DNA from: Ixodes scapularis
Lineage: Eukaryota > Arthropoda > Arachnida > Ixodida > Ixodidae
Assembly: GCF_016920785.2 (NCBI RefSeq)
Contig: NW_024609880.1
Coordinates: 49,934,296-49,998,295 of the forward strand
Length of the DNA: 64,000 bases
Direction: 5' to 3'
Made by a program: the position numbers and the translations under genes. Numbering within the stretch: position 1 is the first letter of the stretch; each line of letters starts with the position of its first letter. The notes under the pieces were generated by a model. The model saw nothing but the letters and a program-made list of their open reading frames with translations. It was not told where the DNA came from and did no database searches. Positions 1 to 11,605 of the stretch are shown here, piece by piece.

Positions 1-279
1 TTTCGACTGGAAAGTAAGTGGGCCTGGGGTCGACTCGTACGAAGAGCGTCGCCGACGTTTGGCCGACAGCTAAAGAGCGACCTGTCCGTCAAACCGTCAA
101 TTGATCGATGCGATGGGCTCCCACTTTTTACCGGAAAAAAAAATCGTTGTTTGTGTTTAAATGTGCCTGCTTTGTGCCAGTGCGAGACTGGTTTCCTTTA
201 CGCTAACGGCAATATAGAACAGTCCCTTGTTTCCTTGTTTTGTTTTTAATTTAAGATTGACGGTTTTCCTGCGCTTTGT

Positions 280-480
280 CTGGATTGGATTGGATTTAAT
301 TTAATGGAATTGAATTATAGATGATTCGGATGTATTGTATCTGAATGGCTGGACTCGATTAGACTGGATTGGAAATGTCTGGTACTGAAATATATTAGAA
401 TGAATTGGAATCGCTGGGATTTTATTTGATTGGATGGATCGCACTGTAATAGTTTCAAGTTGTATTGATGTGAATTCGAC
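280..480. repeat. degenerate GGATTG-rich low-complexity tract
   Basis: Repeated variants of GGATTGGATT, GAATTGGAAT and GGACTGGATT run for about 200 bases. No unit is perfectly conserved. The tract sits directly before the LINE ORF1 remnant and could be decayed 5' sequence of that element or an unrelated microsatellite. It has no coding potential. Confidence 0.6.
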
Positions 481-489
481 TAGACTGAA

Positions 490-1133
490 TTTGAATAAAA
501 TTGATTAAATCATATAGTTTTGTAGAAAGGTATCATACTTGTATCGACAAGTATGATACCATTCTTAAAAACCAAGTTCGGCATGATCAAGAGATTAAAG
601 AGTTGGGGAAAGTCATGGATGCTGCGAAAAAAGATACTTCGGCTCATGAAATTAGGCACCAACAGAAATAAACGAGCTAGAATGGCAATCAAGGATGATA
701 AACCTCGAGGTGCATGGCGTTACTAAAAGTGACAATCAGATCTTTTTTTTTTTCTTCTTTTTTTTTTTAAGTTAACGAGGTTGCGTCCAGATTGCAGCTT
801 CCACCCCTGACAGAAAACAAAGTCATTGATGTATGCAGATTGCTCGCGAAAGTTGATAAGACGCCTCGTGTCATCGTTTGTTTCGCCAGGCAGACCACGA
901 AAGACCAGTAGCTGCAAAACAAAAAGAACCTGTTGAGAACGAAACTTGTTGTGTTCGTCAAGGAAAACTTGACGAAGCAGAACAGGGCGTTCCTTTTGGT
1001 TACAAAAGAGTGGGCTAGAAGGGTTTGGTTTCGTTACGTGCGGCACACTCATGGTATTATTCTAGTAAGAAGGCACAATGGTGACGCAGCGATTGTCACA
1101 AGGAGCGAAGCTGATCTGTTGCATCTTGAGTAG
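490..1133 (+). pseudogene. LINE ORF1 remnant: coiled coil plus Baculo_FP-like domain
   Basis: ORF1 proteins of CR1/Jockey-group LINEs bind RNA and act as chaperones for the element transcript. Three frame segments join by similarity. One ends at a TAA at 669 and encodes a charged helix including YDTILKNQ and HDQEIKELGK. A second starts near 668 with NELEWQSR and NLEVHG. A third runs from about 777 to the TAG at 1131 with VCRLLAKVDKTP, VIVCFARQ, ENLTKQNRAFL and YVRHTHGIILVRR. The order 'ELE-R..NLE.HG..ch+L.....P.IV.F......W....' is typical of FP-like ORF1. An in-frame TAG lies at 909 and a poly-T block (about 742-768) interrupts the chain. Non-functional. Confidence 0.8.
529..560. repeat. perfect 14-bp hairpin inside the ORF1 remnant
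   Basis: GGTATCATACTTGT, the loop ATCG, then ACAAGTATGATACC. The palindrome falls in the segment translated as RYHTCIDKYDT. Confidence 0.9.
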
Positions 1134-1156
1134 ATAGTGCGGCCTTTTTTTTTTTT

Positions 1157-2790
1157 TTGCCCTCAATAAAGATCGATCTAATACTTCCAAACGAGTCTGT
1201 GTGTCGTTTTGAACAAACGAGCGGTTCCCCTTTAATGTGTTCTCATTTAAATTTACAGTTAGCTGTAAATAAGAAGACCGATCTTGAATTTCTTTTTAAC
1301 CGGTTTTGTGTACTTTTTGATGACATTATGTTCTGTGGGAACTTCTATATATAAAAGACTGAATTCACGTCAAGATTAAACTCGTTGCGTTCGTAGGAGA
1401 ACGTCAGGAAGCGTCCGATACGTTTCGTTGAGAAAAGAACACTGGTTTATTTCTGTACAAATACAAAGGACAAAGTCACCGACACTGGCAAGGGAAAGAG
1501 AGAACAACAACAAAGGGGGAGAGAGAGGCGGGGCGGTGCGATGCGTTCCAGATGTGTCCGAGCCGAAGGCCAGGAGCGCCCCTCCGTTTTATGACCCCCC
1601 TCACATTCCGGGGCCTGGGAACCGCAGATACCCGAACGAGGGCCTGTTTGTGTTTTGCGACGTTCACTTCGTTTTCGAAACGCGGGGCCACCGAGTCTGG
1701 CCGAACAAAACAATAACGTAAAAATATTCTACATGTTCAGCGAGACTTTATACACTAATAATCCTGAAGTTTTTATTTATTGTATTTTTTTTTTACGAAT
1801 ATATGAGACGCACATTTTAAGTCACACTTAAATGCGCGGGAGGGGATTAGCTATTCTGATTAGAGAAGGCATTGACTACTATGAACTTCTGGGTGCTTAT
1901 TGTCGAATTTATCTATTTATTTATTTGTTTATTTTACCTACTGCAGCTTCAGTGGTGCTATGGCAGGAGTGTGGATTATATACAGACAGTCAGAACATCC
2001 CAATCAACCGTTATACACGGCACACAGAAATCCGTCTGGTTGTAGTGAGCGAACGTTTCCTGGTGACAAATTCCAACATTCAATGCTGCGAGGAAAGAAA
2101 CTGCATTTAAAGATGTCAAAGCGAGGATGAAATAGCCAAAATATTTCAATCGTAGTGGCTCCTTGTTGAAGTTAGTTTGAGAAACTTTATGATACCTGAA
2201 GAGGCAAAACGTGATGAGTTCATTATGAAATATGATGACTTTATGCGCTCAATACCACGATGCCCAGAAAGAAGACTTGGGCCTCACATGGGAAGATTAG
2301 AGGAAGCAGAAAAGTTCCGGTCATACCGACGACAAATAAAATGTACTGATTTCTTTTGAACTAACTACATTTTATTTATTTCGCATTGTTTGTAGGGAAA
2401 CCAAATTATAGAACCATAATCGAAGATTGGGCGAATTCAAGTTTTTAAAGTTAAAAGCTTCGTAGCCAGTAGTGCCATACGTAAGGTACGCCGTAGGTAT
2501 CCAAGTCCTTTTATGGATTTCTTGCATGTGTCAATGTGCTTCAACCAAGATAAATCTGGCGTGAAAAGTGGACCAAGGTGTTTATATTCGAAAGCTTATT
2601 ATAGATAAATCATCGAAAAAATAATTAAACACAATTAGGATTATTATTAGTATGAACGGATGTATCAGCACGATTGCCAATCCAACTGGAATCAACTTAC
2701 ACTCAACCACTGTTTTAGATTTATTTATGGTCAAGTTTCAGGTAGATCAACAAAGGACATGGCAATTAGTTTATATGTGCAGCATATAAA
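1157..2790 (+). pseudogene. LINE ORF2 endonuclease domain, in three pieces
   Basis: The APE-type endonuclease nicks target DNA. Piece 1 (about 1157-1352) ends with TDLEFLFNRF and FDDIMFCGN, matching the N-terminal region around the strand that normally precedes the catalytic ETW. Here GN replaces ET, so a key residue is lost. Piece 2 (about 1832-2100) has GRGLAILIREGIDYYELL, then in another frame GAMAGV, YRQSEHPNQPL and CSERTF near the expected GDFN motif. Piece 3 (2652-2790) has CISTIANPTGIN and TVLDLFMVKFQVDQ, resembling the domain's C-terminal end before SDH. Between pieces 1 and 2 lies a GC-rich unrelated block, and between 2 and 3 about 500 bases I cannot assign. Confidence 0.65.
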
Positions 2791-3079
2791 TTGGAATAAA
2801 AACACCAACCAATAATTGTTCAGAATGCAAACATTGATAACCCCGATGGTTTTAGACGGGACATCGAAACTAAAAATTGAAACATAGTTCTTGTGTAAAA
2901 CACCACCGAGCGTCGACGATGCTTATAATGCATTTCTATGACTAATTCTTGCCACTAATTCCCAAACACTAATTCCCAAACAAATTGATAAAAATGTTTA
3001 AAAAAAAATCTGTATAACGAACGACTTGTTTAAAAAAACATTCGAACGAAAGATGTACTATATAAAATATATATATTAA

Positions 3080-4175
3080 GACCTCTTCTGACGACGCCCC
3101 CAATAATTTTAAGTCATATCGTAACAGCCTAAATAACGAGCTAAGAAAGGCAAAATGATTACTATTCTTCACTCTTTTCGGCGGGAAATGGTCGCGCTGA
3201 CGTTTTGTTAAAAAATCTAGGTTCATTCGTTAAAGGTGTTCCTGCTTTAACTGCCATCGAAACGTAGCATTATAAAGCTATTAATTTAGCCGGTCAAGCA
3301 AGAGTAGGCCGATATGTTTAATGGCCATTTCGTAAATCTAACAAGTGGTGTAGATGATTCTGATTCGTGCAAGTATATTGAGCAAATGAATTGCAGTCCT
3401 ATTTTTTTAGTCTGTTATTAGCTCGGAAGTTAATAATATAATAATGCACCTAAAGAACTGCGGAAGCTGTGATACCGATTAAATGCAAGTTCGTCCTATT
3501 AAATATGTCAACGACATAATCGCTCCCTTGTTAACCTTTTTCTTTATTTTTTGAAGCGGGTGTATTTCCAAGAAGAATGCAAGTAACAAAGGTCTCTGCT
3601 TTTTTTGTTTTTTTTATTGTAAATAAAAATGAGGTAGGGAACTATAGGCCTGTTTCTGTGTTGTCCGTTCTTTCTAAAGCTTTGGAGAAACCAATTTATC
3701 GCCGTTTAATGAGCATTTCGGACAAATATGATCTTATTACCTCTTCGCAGTTTGGTTTCAGGAATTAAGAACTGTTCTAGAGAAACACGTTACTAAATCA
3801 AATAGAATTTATTTTGAAACTTTTTGAGAATAACAACTTACCTAGTTCTCGGTGTGTTTTTAGATTTCCCGAAAGCTTTTGATTGCCTTAGTCGTAGTGT
3901 CCTGTTTAAAAAAGCTTGAAATGTATGGCATCCGTGGACAGGCGCTGCTGCTTTTAAAGTTCTACATACAATATCGTTAACAGTATGTCTACGTCAACAG
4001 TTATTCCTCCACAGTAAAACCTATCACCTCTGGTGTTCCACAAGGTAGTATCTTGGGACCGCTCCCTTTTAGCTTGCACGTTGATGACATCGTTCGCGTG
4101 GATAGGGAAACGAAATTTGTGCTCTACGCCGATGACACGAGCTTATTCTTTTCTTCAGAAACAAAATAATATTTA
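3080..4175 (+). pseudogene. LINE ORF2 reverse transcriptase remnant with YADDTS motif
   Basis: Reverse transcriptase of a non-LTR element. The linker NNFKSYRNSLNNELRKAK (from 3102) precedes YYSSLF. RT blocks follow: NEVGNYRPVSVLSVLSKALE (about 3630), SQFGFRN, LDFPKAFDCL (about 3860, holding the first catalytic Asp), SGVPQGSILGP (about 4030) and LYADDTSLFF (TACGCCGATGAC at 4125-4136, the second and third catalytic Asp). Spacing fits an RT fingers-palm fold. Several frameshifts and stops, including one after GFRN, prevent any full product. Family assignment as LINE RT is secure; the clade is not. Confidence 0.9.
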
Positions 4176-4189
4176 ATAGAAATGGCTAA

Positions 4190-4950
4190 TCTGACTTTAT
4201 CTCAGATAGAGACTGGGGCCAGTTGGCAACTCTTTGAGAATAAACGGCAGTAAAACGTAAGTAGCTCTCTTCTGTCTAAAAAAATAAATATGTGGTAATA
4301 AAAAAAACTTTTTAAATTCAAATTCAATTGTCCCTCTTGTTCTCCTTCTCCAGGGATTATTTACGTCGTCGAGATATTCAGTATTTTCAAAACTTCTGGT
4401 TTGTCTTTTTAATGAGAAGATGTCGTGGGCGTATTAAGATAAATTATCTTATTCAAAAGCTAGCGCGCAGCGGGGATTATGAATCGTAACCGTTTTGTTT
4501 TCCCAACGAATGTTAAATGGCTCATTTATAACTTTATTTTACTATAATTAAACATACCGCAACCGCGTTTGGGGTACATCGACATTCACTAACATTAAAA
4601 AAGTGTTTTTGATAAAAAAAAAAGAAAGTTTTAAGAGGCATATGTAACGTTTCTTACAATTTCCGGACTGCTACATTGTTTCGAAAATTCGAGATAAATA
4701 ATATTTGCAAAATTATAGGCATATGGACTACCCATAGTTTCAAAAGAGAAAAAACAAGGGGGTTATGTTTCTTGGAAAACCTTGCGTTGCTGAAAGAAAA
4801 TTCACCGGTGTACCTTACTTGCCATAGGAAGAAGTGGAGGATACTCACTCAGCGAGCTAATTACGGCTTTCTCATACTTCAGTTCACTTTTCCACATCTG
4901 TTAAGCAATTCTCTTATTGATAATATAGATTTCGATTCTAACCTTTAAAA
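4190..4950 (+). pseudogene. LINE ORF2 C-terminal tail remnant
   Basis: Downstream of the RT, broken frames encode segments typical of the CR1/Jockey C-terminus: NLTLSQIETGAS just after the palm, then YRN.VWGTSTFTNIKKVFLI near 4560-4610, RGICNVSYNFRTA, and LFRKFEINNICKIIG from about 4676. The pattern 'R.VWG......+..+..+QK+.LR.I......'HT.PLF...+IL.+...+' is what this family shows. An open frame (4676-4948) exists but has no start of its own and is part of the broken ORF2. Confidence 0.7.
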
Positions 4951-5250
4951 ATGTGTGCTTATACTTCAGCACCTGAATGATGGTCTGTATGTTTAGCGCA
5001 GTGTTCGAGTGCATTTTTTATACATTTTTTCTTATGTTTGTAAACTTCCACTATAGTACACATTCCGTTTCTGTGCATATTCTTTTTTTCCTTATATATA
5101 AGAATCTCCTGCAGGCTGGCCTGGCAGTTCACCATTGTAAGGGCCCGAGGGCTAGTCAAGCTGCACACCACAGCTTGTTCCCTCAAGCACTTGATCGTAA
5201 TCGAGGGAAATAAAGAATAATATTGTTATTATAAGAAAATACCATCTTTC
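4951..5250 (+). mobile_element. LINE 3' UTR and terminal AT tail
   Basis: After the last coding similarity comes a non-coding stretch with CTGCAGGCTGGCCTGGCAG, GGGCCCGAGGGCTAGTCAAG and the near-palindrome around CTTGATCGTAATCGAGG, then AATAAAGAATAATATTGTTA. CR1-like elements often end in short AT-rich microsatellite tails rather than long poly(A), so I place the 3' end near 5235. Homology to 3' UTRs of other copies was not checked. Confidence 0.5.
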
Positions 5251-7824
5251 CTCCGCCCGGGGGCCCTAAACTCGTCAGACACGAAGTTGAAGCCAAAATT
5301 CGCAAACCGCGCCGATTTGACTTGGCCGACAAAAGCGCTGCGTCATCGCCGCAATGGTCCAACCGGCGCCCACAGTGAACTTCGGCCCCAACGTTGCGTA
5401 TGACGAGTTTAAGGTCCCTATAGCACCGTTAGAGCAATGCATAGTACAGCAGAGACTTGTCGGCACTGCAGCTGGCAGATTTTATTCGGAATACGCTAAA
5501 AGTATAGTTTGCCTCTGCGCTAAACTATCGACGACACTAAGGTCCGATTGTTTATCCGAGTCAGCTATGTCAGACTTGTTCGAAAAATCGCTCCATACAA
5601 ACGCGAAGCACGCGTAAGCAAAAACATACATTGGCAGACATTGGAGCTCAGGCGCATAAAGGATTTACCGAGAACGCTGCCAACTTTTCCGTGCTGAGAA
5701 CAGGTCGTTGCCAGGAGCTCTATCTTTGCGCGACTCCATCCGAGAAGAGCGCTGTCAATCTGCATTTCGAAGATATGGGACTGCGTGATGACAACAGAAT
5801 GCGAAATGGAACTCGAACTAAGGCCTTTTCATCCGAAACAGTAAACAAAAGAAAAGAAAAAAACACCTTCTTGTTTTGAGGATGTTATTTCTCTCATGCA
5901 CGACTTCCATATTCACGAGCTACTCTCAAACCTTTCGGTCTGCTCCCGTATGCTACTTGAAGAATTGAGCGGCCCTACCTTATACGACCGACGCATTCAA
6001 TAAAAAATGGTCTAGACATTTTCTTTCAAAAGCAAAAAAGGAATACATCACTTGTCCGCCGTGAAGTCTGCGAGCTGCGCTTCGGGAACTTCTGAGTTAA
6101 AAGGCTGGTATGTGCCGAGCCATCCATCGAGTCAATATTAAGGTAGTCGTGTCATATCAGTATCAAGATACGCGCAGTGATACATAAGTTAATATCAGTC
6201 ATGTATATGTTGTCGGTACAAGTAATACAATTAAAGAGTACGAGCAATAGAATACAAAATACGAATATATAAATAAAACAACATCGATTTAATTGCTCGA
6301 AATATGGGTTATATTACTATATCGGAAAAACACGAAAAATAACCAAAAAAGATATCGTCCTTGAGATGGTATAAAACTGGCTTTACTTGAAAACCAGAAG
6401 AGAGGAAAAAACACGAAGAAACCGAAAGAGCCTTCCGATGGGATAGAGGCGATATGAGTGGAGGATAAGATAAAGGGCAATTTTTAGGTCAAACTGTGCA
6501 GTTAATCGTCCAAATATTTGATTACAATTACGTAAAAAGACACTTTATTAACGTGCGTGCACGTCCCTGTGGCCTCAGATAACTTATGCCTCTAAAAACG
6601 CTGGATCGTTGCTGCTTCTATTCTGGTGTGTCGGTACACTGGCGATGCACGTACCTTCGAGCTCGCAGTAAGATTATTCATTCTCTCGCTCCATAAGCCT
6701 GTCCCAAGTCCAAAACGTTTTTTTTTTTTTCTGGTAATATTTTACATTTCGGCATATAAATTTCAATATCTCGTTCTCGTTTCTCTAACTCCCCAATTTC
6801 ACTCGAAAACAAAGACAAAAGCGAAAATGGCAGAACGTCTTAGTAATATTTACGCAAGAAAAAGCTCGCTTTATGCAAATAAACACCTTCGTTGTTTTTG
6901 TTTATTTTTGTGCGTCTTCTCCGTAGCCGCCTACTTTCTGTGCACAAAGTGGATGTGTTTCGCTAGCACGCTGAACTAAGTCGTCTCCTGGTGAAAACTA
7001 CCCCATTGTAAAAAAGAAGTAAACATAAAGAATAGGGGTGAAATTGAGAACGCGGTGTCCTTCGAAAGTTCTATAACTTAACTAGTAAAACTCACGAATG
7101 AAACAAAGTATACAACCTAGTACGCTCGAAAATAACTTTCCAGGGGTTCCGGTTTTTCTATCACCATTTGGAATAAAATATTTATTAAAAAGAAAAAAAA
7201 AAAAAGTCGAGGCTTATTCCAGGAACGAGTTCTATCCACCCTTTCTTGGTATATTTCCCACATAGAAGCAAAAGAAATAATCAAACTATCGACGCGACTG
7301 AAGCGCTAAAAGTCTCTTTGGATCCGGTGGAATGGAAAACGGGAAGGCTTATGCCAGGCACTATATAGTCTATATACCATCCTGGATCCGGAACTTGGCT
7401 CCTGTTATGTTTGTCTTTTCCTGTTTCTTCTTTAACATATTTGCTTTCATTGCATATGTTGTTTTCAACTTTTTTTTTTTCGTTCTGGGAATTTGTTTGC
7501 ATGCAAGTAATGGGACCGGAAAGAGGAGAGGACCTTTCAGAATTTCACTCGCAAGAAAATAGCTTTTTGTTTCCCATTTTGACGCACTAAAGGAAAAAAA
7601 ACGGACTGATCCGTTCGTCAATTTCCAGGAAAGGTGTAGGGCGAAGAGAATACGTTCGAACTTTACGGATTCCTTAGTAACTGCTGTACCGACGATCCGA
7701 GTCCGCCATTGTTTGGTCACGTGTTCTGATCTCCTGTTGGACGCGAGAACTACGTCAGCGTTCGGCCTCAACTCGGCTCAGCTCGTATCGAGAACGAATG
7801 CCGCGTCATTGTTTGTCGAAGAAT
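5250..7824. other. no recognisable gene: unassigned sequence
   Basis: About 2.6 kb with many short open frames on both strands, none carrying a domain I recognise. The longest (6626-6979 plus) begins with hydrophobic residues but has no homologous motif. Poly-T and poly-A runs near 6719 and 7190 are compatible with old retroposed tails. Confidence 0.5.
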
Positions 7825-8861
7825 CGGATGGATGAATGGATGGATGTTTTCCTTCGTTTACTTCCATGCCTTGGCCGTCAATAGTTGGCCGGCGGTATCT
7901 TTAAAATAAATAAATAACGTTAAGGAGTATAGCCTCTGTAACGGATGGTGGCTCGCGCCACCTAGCCTAAGAATTGGAGACAGCCAATATGGCTTGATGG
8001 GGCTTTAAAAAAAGGGTCTGCTATTGAGAACTTTCGGGGTCTATCGTCACCGCCACAGCTAACCGCTCTAAACTATGCTGTCATAATTAAAAAAAGCTAT
8101 GCTACATGTAATGAAGACGTAAACGAAGCTGGCATACTTAAAATTTCCACAATAATTTTCATACAGTCGTTTTGCGTGAAGCGTTTGCGCCTCGTCCCCA
8201 GCCGGCAGCAGCGCCACCACAGCGCCACCACCGCGTCACCACAGCGCCACCGCAGCGCCACCGCAGCGCCACCGCAGCGTTACGACGTCAGAGTCTCGTG
8301 TTGGTGCATGTACACTTTTTCGAGGATTATTACTTGGGCCAAGCAAATGTCGAGTCACTTGGCTCTGGAACCACGCGCGGCGTCCGATATTGCCCGCGAT
8401 AAAGCTAGTGCGCAAGCGCAGAGCGCGTTACGCGCCCCAGTATATGGAGGCGACAGCACGCGTAGAAGGCGTCGACAAGAATAGTCTGTTTGGACGGGAG
8501 ATAGAGGGATCCATCTCTTCTATCTCCCTTCTCTTCTATTAAAACGCCAGTTGTGAGTTAGCGCTTGTCCTGTCTATATGTTCTGTCCTTTGTCTAACCT
8601 TTGCGCTATTTAATTTTACATGATCCATCTCATATTACGATAAGGAGCGTTTTTGCAATTTATTGGTGGACGCCTCCCACCCGCTGATTGGTCGCAAGTG
8701 CGCGTGCGCTGCGTTGTCGCGTGGCGAGGAGAAAAGCAGGCTTAGAAGGGCGGGAGGAATCATATGTATGTCTTTTTAGACATAGGCTAGGTGGCGCAAG
8801 CTACCACTCGATACAAAGGGTATAACCATTAACATCCATCCAACATCCATTTATCCATCCA
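7825..8861. mobile_element. about 1.04 kb element with long inverted ends (GGATGGATG... family)
   Basis: The left end (GGATGGATGAATGGATGG at 7826, then AAGGAGTATAGCCTCTG and GCTCGCGCCACCTAGCCTA near 7920-7970) reappears inverted at the right end (GGCTAGGTGGCGCAAGC near 8784, GGGTATAACC, CATCCATC to 8861). The arms are over 100 bp and imperfect. No transposase frame was recognised inside, so this is probably non-autonomous. The ends resemble a repeat I recall as common in tick genomic and EST sequence; that is memory, not a search. Confidence 0.7.
8207..8279. repeat. 11-bp minisatellite, unit CAGCGCCACCG
   Basis: Six to seven units of CAGCGCCACCG and variants run in tandem inside the 7.8-8.9 kb element. 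The 3' units are the most uniform. Confidence 0.85.
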
Positions 8862-8869
8862 GGCGGGGA

Positions 8870-10690
8870 GCGATTTTGCGGACGGTCCGCGCTTTCGGCA
8901 CCTCCTCGCAGCTCGTTTATATTGCAAACGCTGCCCATAAACCACGTGACTCCAATCTAGCAGCTGGATACCGTCTGTAAGTAGAGGCTCCCTAGACGGT
9001 GATTGAACAGTCACGCCTCTCGTGTGGTACACTTCGTAGCTGGACGTTCCATATCATCGTTCGGCTGGCATTTGTGTCAAGTCGGTGAAGCATCGACTAA
9101 ACTGGAGTCCCAGACGAACAGTGATGCAGTCATCGCGCCCACCCAGTGTCATGCACTTAATTAAAATAAATGGCGCAAAAAAAAAAAACGCCTCTGCGCA
9201 GTTTTTGTTTTGGGTTTACACCGGGTTTTGGGGTAATCAGGTTTTCACAAGTCATTCATTTATAGTTTTCAATCTCCTCTTCGTAAAATAACCAGTTATA
9301 AGTACAGCGTAATTCATTCTTTCATTTTCTTTTATATTCAATACCGCTAGACTGCGAAAGGCCTAACATAATAAGCACAAGCACAAGGACAAGAAAAAAA
9401 CTACGGTCACAACACACATAGCTTTATATGATGTCTACCGGTCTGTCGCAATGTGACCATATTAGTTTAAAACAAATCAAATCTAACAGACATTCAAATA
9501 AATATTTATTACTGGGAAAAATCAAGGTGAGCCTTAGTTGCGTCTGTTTTGTATCAGTTGGAGCTGCCAAAGGCCGGTGCGTCCTTGCTAGCCGAAGGGC
9601 AAAGCATCCTACCTGTCTTGTTCTCTTGCATAATTTAGTTGGATTTCATTTCCGCGGCGAGAATTCCTTGAGACGTCGAGAGAAGCTCTGATCACAACGA
9701 GGATGAAAACCCTATTTCACAAGTAGATGCTTCCGCTGCATTCGGCCCCGGAAGCATGTGACCCAGATTGCTTTTCAGGCTAATGGAAAGACGAATGGAC
9801 CACGACGCCCATCCGGGAACAACAAACCAGCCAAGCGTCCCGCCGCGCATTATTTTCCATTCGACAGACGGAATAATAAATGCAAATCTTCAAGTTTGCC
9901 ACTTTTTTTTTTTTGTTTAGTTCACCGTCACGGCCGAATTTCGTAAACAATCTATTGTTTCTCCTTCCTATTTTTTCTCGCGAAATTTGGTTTAGGCGCC
10001 AGACAGATTGAGTTACACCCGAGGGCAGAACAAGCCTATAAAACCTCTCTTTTGAAAATGCCGGGTTCGGAATGGAACCTTGAACAGCCTGACAGAAAAC
10101 CAACACCGGCTGTCTCTTTTGTGCTTTTTTGTTTTGTTTTCCCCGATAAACTTTTCAAGCAAGAAAATATCGAATTCGCCGCGACAGCGGAACCACACGA
10201 TAGCTGCGTACGACCAAAAACGTATCCTCGAACCCTAAAAAAACAATGGGAATGGACTCCAAAGGTCCGAAGGAAGAGGGAAATGAGGACTCATGCCGGC
10301 GGTAAAAAAATAAATAGGATAGACCGTGAAAGAGAAGGAAAAAGGAACGCTCTGTCGGTACAAATTTAAAAATGCAGCTGCCGTGGACATCAGAGCCTCC
10401 TGCGTTAGAGGATCGAGTTCCAAGATCATAAATACTAATCCGCTCTGAGTAAGACAAATCAGGTTGCCGTCCCACCAGACACGAAGTGCGGGCAGACCAG
10501 GTAATCTTTCCACCGGGATTTGGATGAATAGTAAAATGAACAAGGCTGATAGCCTGGCCCTGACTTGACAAAGCAGTGTCACTGAATAACGCAGCACGTT
10601 GCCGGCATTCGAGTTTGGCTTTCCGTTTCCGCTAGCGGAGATTACAGTCATGCCTCGTTAATGTGGACCCCGATGGAAACACCCCACTTT
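8870..10690. other. no recognisable gene: unassigned sequence
   Basis: This stretch holds short frames only. On the minus strand, two overlapping frames (10155-10571 and 10235-10651) are longer than neighbours but show no family signature. AT-rich parts lie near 9300-9520. Confidence 0.45.
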
Positions 10691-10699
10691 GTTGACACC

Positions 10700-10816
10700 A
10701 TTTTTGGGTGACAAACGCCACTGCGCCTGCGTGCCGATGGCCTTGGCTGTAGAGTTCTGGGTAGCGGAGGGGCTTAGCGAAGGGGGAAGCACGGTCTACT
10801 AAAACTCTCTATTATT
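10700..10816 (-). mobile_element. MITE fragment related to the 60.0 kb MITE
   Basis: Read on the minus strand, this begins AGAGAGTTTTAGTAGACCG and contains CCCTCCGCTACCC, a CTCTACAGCCA-like stretch and CGGCACGCAGGCGCAGT. The same order occurs at 59,960-60,060. The opposite inverted end is not recognisable here, so I call it partial. Confidence 0.6.
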
Positions 10817-10894
10817 GACGATTTTTGGGGGGAGAACGGATCTGTCCATACTAACGAGACGTCCCCGTACAATAGTACCACATGAATGACAAGA

Positions 10895-10923
10895 CCTGTT
10901 TCCCGCCCCAAGCGGGAAACAGG
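10895..10923. repeat. perfect 12-bp GC-rich hairpin
   Basis: CCTGTTTCCCGC, the loop CCCAA, then GCGGGAAACAGG. No CTAG-type Helitron end with a following T was found beside it, and there is no gene upstream for it to terminate. Confidence 0.9.
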
Positions 10924-11134
10924 CGCTAACAGCGTGCCCAGCCAGGGTAGACGTCGCTGCGTGTATTCACTATAGTGATGACGTTTTGGGAGGAAAGGCC
11001 TACGCCTTCTAGGGGGTATTGGTTATATGCACGTATTACGCGAGTTTACCACTCTGCTTAAATAAGTGAAAGTGCGCGTAAATGCTGGCTCTGCAAATAC
11101 GATGCTGTCTCTGTCGTTCTTAAAGTAGTCGTAA

Positions 11135-11605
11135 GTGTGTCGTGTGTGTGTGTTTAGACAGCAGGAGGTTAGCCAGCCCCAATGGGCGCCTGCGGGCCGG
11201 CTTGCTAGAACTAGGGTGCCCTCATGTGCGAGCTAGAACAGTGTCTCAGCTGCGACTGGTGAAAGTAAGCAGCGCAAAGGGAGGGACACGCCATCGTCTT
11301 GAGACACGGCTTGAGCCCCGCTCAGCCCGTGCGCTGGCTTTGGCAGTGCTTTCTTTTCCTATGTCTCGCTTGAGACTCTGTTCTTTAGCGGGGCGGGCCT
11401 GGTGTCCGAGTTGAGTATGGCAAATTTAGTCGTCTGTACAACCACTAGCCTGGTGTCTTTAACGTTTCATCACGCAGTATTGATACACGACCGCAGGCCG
11501 ATACGATGCTCCGTTACACCGAAACTAGAAAGGCTGGGAACTGAATCCCGGATCCATACGTTTCTGCAACACGAGCTAAGATCAGTGGGTGTGTTGAGTT
11601 TGAAA
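11135..11605 (-). mobile_element. interrupted tRNA-derived SINE (Ruka-like)
   Basis: On the minus strand the body lies at about 11,605-11,430, with counterparts of CATCGTA, GCGGTCGTGTATCA, GCGTGATG and CGTTAAAGACACC. The tail, GGCGCCCATTGGGGCTGG then GTCTAAACACACAC, lies at 11,195-11,140. About 220 bp of other sequence separates them. The tRNA-like head is worn: only the CAGAAAC..GGATCC..GATTCAG region near the B box remains. Confidence 0.6.

Larger units (their letters stand above)
490..5235 (+). mobile_element. decayed non-LTR retrotransposon (LINE, CR1/Jockey-like), nearly full length
   Basis: Protein remnants occur in the canonical LINE order on one strand: ORF1 coiled coil and FP-like domain, endonuclease, reverse transcriptase, C-terminal tail, 3' UTR and a short AT tail. 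All parts are broken by stops, frameshifts and at least two non-matching blocks (about 1355-1820 and 2130-2640) that are probably later insertions. The layout of an FP-domain ORF1 with an APE-type endonuclease and an RT lacking RNase H points to the CR1/Jockey group; the exact clade cannot be fixed by eye. Its decay implies an old insertion with no remaining activity. Confidence 0.85.

Noticed and set aside
933..1133. Independent short protein gene starting at the ATG at 933
   Set aside because: It is the C-terminal part of the broken LINE ORF1; similarity continues upstream through the TAG at 909.
10155..10651. Overlapping minus-strand frames with a vaguely WD40-like look
   Set aside because: No GH/WD pairs at repeat spacing, no second repeat, and two frames are equally open.
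10895..10923. Helitron 3' end
   Set aside because: CTRR followed by T is absent at the right distance and no TC start was seen.
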